A stretch of DNA of 64,000 bases, taken from contig NZ_JAHQRJ010000002.1 of the NCBI RefSeq assembly GCF_019052805.1, positions 558,001 through 622,000 on the forward strand, given 5' to 3'. The notes under the pieces were generated by a model. It worked only from the letters and a program-made list of their open reading frames with translations. It was not told where the DNA came from and made no database searches. Shown here one piece after another: positions 60,257 to 64,000 of this stretch. A program made the translations under genes and the position numbers. Origin of the DNA: Noviherbaspirillum sp. L7-7A. GTDB lineage: Bacteria; Pseudomonadota; Gammaproteobacteria; Burkholderiales; Burkholderiaceae_D. Positions within the stretch are counted from its first letter, which is position 1. Every line of letters starts with the position of its first letter.

Positions 60257-60814
60257 ATGACTGCTACCGATCTGCCTGCCGTAGTCGCCTATCAGTTCGC
60301 TGTGATACAGCAGTCGCGCGGCCAGCCTGGCATTGGCCTGACGTTGCATTTGCTGCTGAAAGATGCATCCGGCGAGTCGACCTTTTTTCTCCAACTGGAA
60401 CCGTCATCGGTCTGGAAGGTGCGCGATGCTTGCGCAGGTCTGGCGGCAAGGCATGCGGATCAATACCAAACCTTCCTGGCGAAAAGACGCGCCTCCCACC
60501 AGCTGAATTATGGCGACAAGTTCTTGAAAACCCTGCCGGCTAAGGATGCTTATGGTCTTTTCTACCGGCGGCAGAACGAGTTGCCTGTTCCCGTCACGTT
60601 CCGCACGATACTGCACGAGGAAAACACCGGCATTCTTGTCGAAGCGGTGCCAGCAGCCCAAGGCCTTCTTCTGCGGTTTTCACTGATGTCGTCCACTTAC
60701 TTTGCTTGTCTGCTCCCCGATGACCTGGCATTTTTGCTGGCAGACAGTATCGATGAAGCGATATGGGCTGCGGAGTGGGAACGTGGCGGCGTGGCAGACG
60801 CCGCCGGCCATTGA
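60257..60814 (+). CDS. Hypothetical protein, 185 residues
   Basis: From ATG 60257 (frame open to 60197). Mixed alpha/beta protein: AVVAYQFAVIQQSRG, TLHLLLKDASGESTFFLQLEPSSVWKVRDACAG, LLLRFSLMSSTYFACLLP. No signal peptide. No family recognised. Lies between the sox unit (divergent) and the replication origin, so it could be part of either or neither. Confidence 0.55.
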   Translation: MTATDLPAVVAYQFAVIQQSRGQPGIGLTLHLLLKDASGESTFFLQLEPSSVWKVRDACAGLAARHADQYQTFLAKRRASHQLNYGDKFLKTLPAKDAYGLFYRRQNELPVPVTFRTILHEENTGILVEAVPAAQGLLLRFSLMSSTYFACLLPDDLAFLLADSIDEAIWAAEWERGGVADAAGH

Positions 60815-60846
60815 TGAGCCTTCAGCGACGGCGCACGGATTGTCAA

Positions 60847-62127
60847 GGTGAGTAATTCTGTGAACTTGAACGATGTTAGTCTCTCAGGAGACGACGTGAC
60901 CGCCACTCTGCTTCTCCCGGGCGGGCTTTTCTCCAGCATATCCTTAAAGGTGAGTGTTTTTGTGAAGGACTAGCTGCTGAGATGGCATTTGGCCATGTCT
61001 CATCCAGCTAATGCGTCCTTCTGTCTATCCAAAGGTGAGAAGTTTTGTGTTCTTTATTCATCTCAGGACGCTTCCTGCCATCAAAGGTGAGAAATTTTGT
61101 GAAGAAGCTCAGCATTCGCCATACCTGACCTCCTCATAGACTGCGAAAGGTGAGTAACTTTGTGAACCTGCAGGCTTGAATTCCCCCGATACCCGCAGTC
61201 TTCTGCCTTCAAACGTTCCTATGGTGAGAAATTTTGTGAAGTCTTAGAAAATGAACGAGGCATGAAAGGCAGGATTTCAAAGGTGAGCAAATCTGTGAAG
61301 TGCGCTAGCGCCCTCAGTATTCGCCAAGAAAAAATATTTAATAGAAACAAAGCCTTGGGTGAATTTTTACTGTATTTTTAAAAAGGTGAGAACTTGTGTG
61401 AAGTGAAAATCATGTGAAAACGCAACGATCAGATGGACTGTGAGGTGAGATATGTTGTGAACCTGATCATCGTTACCGCGCAACGGTGAGTGTTTTTGTG
61501 AACATAGCACTTGACTGTGGGGCACCATTGCCTGCTGGATCCAAACCACAGGTAGCGGTAGAACAGTTTGACTGCCATGTGGCGTTCAGGTGAGAAGTTT
61601 TGTGAAGATATCGCACGAGCGTGCTCCGGCAGCTGCTTCTTGATAGCCATATCAAATAAAGGTGAGAAGTTATGTGAACGCCTTCCCCTGTTTTTGAGGT
61701 CGGTCGCTTCGTTCAATGAAAATATCTTTTCCTGGAAACCATTTTTCTCTGACCAGTGCAGTAATTTTGGAAAGCGATTGTTCAATCTGCATCGAGCAGC
61801 GCCTGTACGGCATTGAAACAGGCGGATTCGCTAATAAAAGAATGATTGGTGTGCCTAGACGTGGAGGTGAACAAGCCAAATCCATCACATTGAGAGTTAT
61901 TAGCAGTAAACCCTTGTAAACCTTAACTACCTTAAGGATACCCGCAAGCCCTTGCCAGATAAGGCTCTCCTGCGATTATGGTGAGTATTGCTGTGAACAT
62001 CGGTGAGCATTGCTGTGAACTCTCGTGAGAGCCGAAGTGAAGAGCAGCGAACTATGGTGAGTGGCTCTGTGAACACAGGTGAGTGGACAAGTGAAGCGCT
62101 TTGTTTTTGGGTGAGAGAGTTTGTGAA
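60847..62127 (+). repeat. Iteron array of a plasmid-type replication origin
   Basis: 19-bp direct repeats, consensus GGTGAGNNNTTTTGTGAAS. Starts: 60847, 60949, 61034 (end diverged), 61086, 61149, 61223, 61282, 61385, 61444, 61485, 61589, 61661, 61980, 62002, 62024 (degenerate), 62056, 62078 and 62109. All read in the same direction as the rep gene. The first twelve are 41-104 bp apart; the last six are 22-32 bp apart. An AT-rich stretch at 61325-61385 could be the unwinding element. No DnaA box was found by eye. Rep initiators of the Rep_3 family bind such repeats. Confidence 0.92.
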
Positions 62128-62169
62128 GCCGTATTTTTCGGGCTTATGGTGATTGCACAACGAAGTCCG

Positions 62170-62181
62170 TTCACCGGTGAA
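62170..62181. promoter_or_regulatory. Palindrome of half-iterons, probable rep operator
   Basis: TTCACCGGTGAA is a perfect 12-bp palindrome built of two iteron halves (GGTGA) facing each other. In Rep_3-type plasmids such inverted half-iterons are bound by Rep dimers that repress rep. A further CACC lies at 62201. Confidence 0.55.
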
Positions 62182-62247
62182 AAAATATTTGCCCAACTTT
62201 CACCTTATAGGCATGATGGCAATCTCCGCGTTCTGTCCAGCATCCGT

Positions 62248-63603
62248 ATGGCCACATCCAAAAAGCCTAAAAAGGCACCGAACTCGACTGCGCTTGCCGT
62301 ATTGAGCCCCGAGCAACCGGAGTTGCTTGCATCCGAATTCAGGAAAGCCAACGACGCGATCGGTTTCCGTGTTGTGGAAGGCAAGTTCTCGCTGCTGTCG
62401 CGTCGTATTTATAACGCCTTTATCTTCCGCGCCCAGGAAGTTGGCAAGACCGGTGTCGATGCGCCGGCCGATGTCCCGGGTTTCGAGGAATACTACTGGA
62501 TACGCATGGCTGATCTCTGTGCCAACACGGAGTACACCAGCCGAGACTATGAGTTTTTCAAGGAGCATGCAGAGGCGCTGCAGAACATCAAGGTGGAAGC
62601 GACTTCCGACAAGATGTGGGCAAGCGAGCGCCTGCTGGCAGGTCTGACCATCTTCAATACCTCGGGATTGCGCAACAAGGGTGGCACCGTGTTCATCGGC
62701 TTTGCTTTTCCGCCTCAGGTGAAGGAAAAGGTGCTCAAACCCGATACCTATACCAAGCTCAGTCTCTACTATCAGGCTGTATTGCGCAGTGCGCACAGCC
62801 TTGCCTTGTATGAAGTGTGCCGCCGCTATGCAACCAGCCCTTCCCACCTGACCAACCGCGACAGCTGGCAGGAGTGGTATCACGTCCTGTCAGGAAATTC
62901 GATCAAGGACGTAGTGCTTCCCGAATACAAGTACTTCAAGCGCGACATGATCGTGAAGGCACTGTCCGAGATTAACAGCGTGACCGACATCGACGTCGAA
63001 CTGATCGAAACCAAGCGAGGCCGCAAGGTGGAGGAAATACAGTTCCGGGTGCAGTTAAAGGCGCAGGCCTCACTGCTGGAACCAGGTGCCGCTATCGTCA
63101 TCGATTCATCCGTAATCGAACGCATGCTACGTCTGGGGGTCAGCGAGGCCGACGCGAAGGAATACTATTCCAACTACGAAGAAAAATTGCTGCTGGCTAC
63201 CATTGATTTTGTCGAGAAGCGCATCAAGAAAGGGCCGAATGTCGATGCACCGGCTGGATATTTCCGAACCGCATTGCAAAAGGGTTTTGCCACCGTGGCC
63301 CCTGTTGCGCAGCCGTTAAGCAAAAACAAACCTGCGTCCAAGCCCAGAAAGGGATATCGCGAACGGTTCATCGCAGCGCGCAATCAGGAAGCACTGCGCT
63401 ATTACGGCGAACTGTCCGCGCAAGAACAGACCAGCCTGTTCAACGAGTTTTCCGTCCAAGTCGATCGCAGCATCAAGCCCCACCTGAAAAAGGGTCTGAA
63501 TTCTCCTATGGTCAGCGCTGCATTTGCTGACTGGCTTGCGACTCGCACTTGGGGAGAAGTGACAGATGCTGCAGTGCTGGATTTCGCTGAACTGGATGGC
63601 TGA
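62248..63603 (+). CDS. Rep_3-family replication initiator
   Basis: 451 residues from ATG 62248 (in-frame ATG 62146 would include the palindrome and is less likely; frame open to 62101). Two winged-helix domains typical of RepA/RepB initiators: FRVVEGKFSLLSRRIYNAFIFRAQ ... EYYWIRMADLCANTEYTSRDYEFFKEH, and SLALYEVCRRYATSPSHLTNRDSWQEWYHVLSGN ... DMIVKALSEIN. A further basic C-terminal domain (SKNKPASKPRKGYRERF) follows, as in the long initiators of Burkholderiales secondary replicons. Binds the upstream iterons to open the origin. Confidence 0.88.
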   Translation: MATSKKPKKAPNSTALAVLSPEQPELLASEFRKANDAIGFRVVEGKFSLLSRRIYNAFIFRAQEVGKTGVDAPADVPGFEEYYWIRMADLCANTEYTSRDYEFFKEHAEALQNIKVEATSDKMWASERLLAGLTIFNTSGLRNKGGTVFIGFAFPPQVKEKVLKPDTYTKLSLYYQAVLRSAHSLALYEVCRRYATSPSHLTNRDSWQEWYHVLSGNSIKDVVLPEYKYFKRDMIVKALSEINSVTDIDVELIETKRGRKVEEIQFRVQLKAQASLLEPGAAIVIDSSVIERMLRLGVSEADAKEYYSNYEEKLLLATIDFVEKRIKKGPNVDAPAGYFRTALQKGFATVAPVAQPLSKNKPASKPRKGYRERFIAARNQEALRYYGELSAQEQTSLFNEFSVQVDRSIKPHLKKGLNSPMVSAAFADWLATRTWGEVTDAAVLDFAELDG

Positions 63604-63716
63604 GGCATTCGCGACACAGCGTCTGCGCTCCGCCGTGGCGTAGCGATCATTCGCATCAGCGCCGATTGTTCTTTCAAATTACGTTGGCAGCGTCTGGCTG
63701 TCACCTTCACCAGGCT

Positions 63717-64000
63717 TCAGGACGAAGTACTTTTCTTGTCCTCTTCCGTCCCCTCTACTTGTAGTGCCGATGCCAAGCCCGGTTGGGATGCCGGTGTTTC
63801 GGCCAAAGTTTTCTTGACCGCGCTAATGATGTCTGCCCTGAGGTTTTCCGGGGCGTTGGAGAGGTCAATCTTAAGCCGGCCGTCTTCAAATTCGCGAATG
63901 GAACCCAGCCGGACGTTTCCCCATTGCAGCGGATAGGCGCGCGACCGCTCGCGGGTAAGCGGCTCCTGCGTTTTGCGATCGCGCAGGCGCTCGAGGTCCC
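63717..64000 (-). CDS. Probable ParB-type partition protein, C-terminal part
   Basis: The last 94 codons of a gene that runs out of the window; stop TGA at 63717. Sequence DLERLRDRKTQEPLTRERSRAYPLQWG then GSIREFEDGRLKIDLSNAPENLRADIISAVKKTL, a short beta strand and amphipathic helix of the kind that ends ParB/RepB proteins of Burkholderiales replicons, plus a polar tail. Convergent with rep, 113 bp between the stops. Assignment leans on position beside rep. Confidence 0.5.
   Translation of the reverse strand, partial: DLERLRDRKTQEPLTRERSRAYPLQWGNVRLGSIREFEDGRLKIDLSNAPENLRADIISAVKKTLAETPASQPGLASALQVEGTEEDKKSTSS

Noticed and set aside
61429-61785. 118-codon minus-strand frame in the origin
   Set aside because: It is the reverse reading of several iterons and intervening DNA, with no ribosome site.
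60847-62127. Repeated units considered as a CRISPR array
   Set aside because: Repeats of 19 bp with irregular spacings of 3-320 bp between copies, some degenerate, and no cas genes; iterons explain them.

Overview
The window is about 64 kb of GC-rich DNA from a betaproteobacterium, very probably of the order Burkholderiales and most likely family Oxalobacteraceae (Noviherbaspirillum/Herbaspirillum/Massilia type). This rests on the style of the 16S/23S/5S sequences, the tRNA-Ile/tRNA-Ala spacer, and the gene families present (H-NS of the GRGRxPxWL type, DUF3014, CHRD, AI-2E exporter, Rep_3 initiator). No database search was possible, so the genus is an inference.

Layout. 1-5000: the end of an EAL phosphodiesterase, a secreted beta-helix protein and a class A penicillin-binding protein. 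5100-9700: a LOV (blue-light) hybrid histidine kinase with an overlapping single-domain response regulator, an exported FKBP isomerase, an AI-2E family exporter and a methyltransferase closed by a clear terminator. 9900-17700: small unknown genes, a family 2 glycosyltransferase, a DEAD-box helicase, a membrane protein with an NTPase-like N-terminus, and a NYN nuclease-LOTUS protein. 17700-26900: a lipoprotein, an aldehyde dehydrogenase, H-NS, a Prc/CtpA protease, a DUF2279 protein, a SRPBCC protein and several small unknown genes, two of them a probable operon not previously obvious because one is only 51 codons. 26900-28185 is gene-poor with a possible decayed gene. 28186-33870 holds a complete rRNA operon on the minus strand (promoter, boxA, 16S, tRNA-Ile(GAU), tRNA-Ala(UGC), 23S, 5S, terminator).

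34200-40560 has a CHRD lipoprotein, a hydantoinase-B remnant, a winged-helix regulator, a zinc alcohol dehydrogenase, and a kexin-like protease paired with a separately encoded prodomain/chaperone-like protein. 40558-44217 is a nest of three insertion sequences (an IS630 element interrupted by a second IS630 element and hit at its left junction by an IS701 element) whose order of arrival can be read from the target duplications. 44300-50000 carries DUF3014, an SDR, small genes, an MpaB/DUF2236 protein and a three-PAS diguanylate cyclase.

50200-60120 is a redox island: one Tat-exported 2Fe-2S/molybdopterin oxidoreductase pair on the plus strand and, on the minus strand, an apparently single transcription unit iorA-iorB-soxX-soxY-soxZ-soxA-cytochrome c-flavocytochrome flavoprotein. 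soxB and soxCD are absent from the window, and SoxY has a non-standard carrier tail.

60840-64000 is a plasmid-type replication origin: about 17-18 copies of a 19-bp iteron, a palindrome built of half-iterons, a Rep_3-family initiator, and on the other strand the C-terminus of a probable ParB. A complete rRNA operon some 27 kb from an iteron origin suggests this replicon is a chromid (second chromosome), or a chromosome carrying an integrated plasmid origin.
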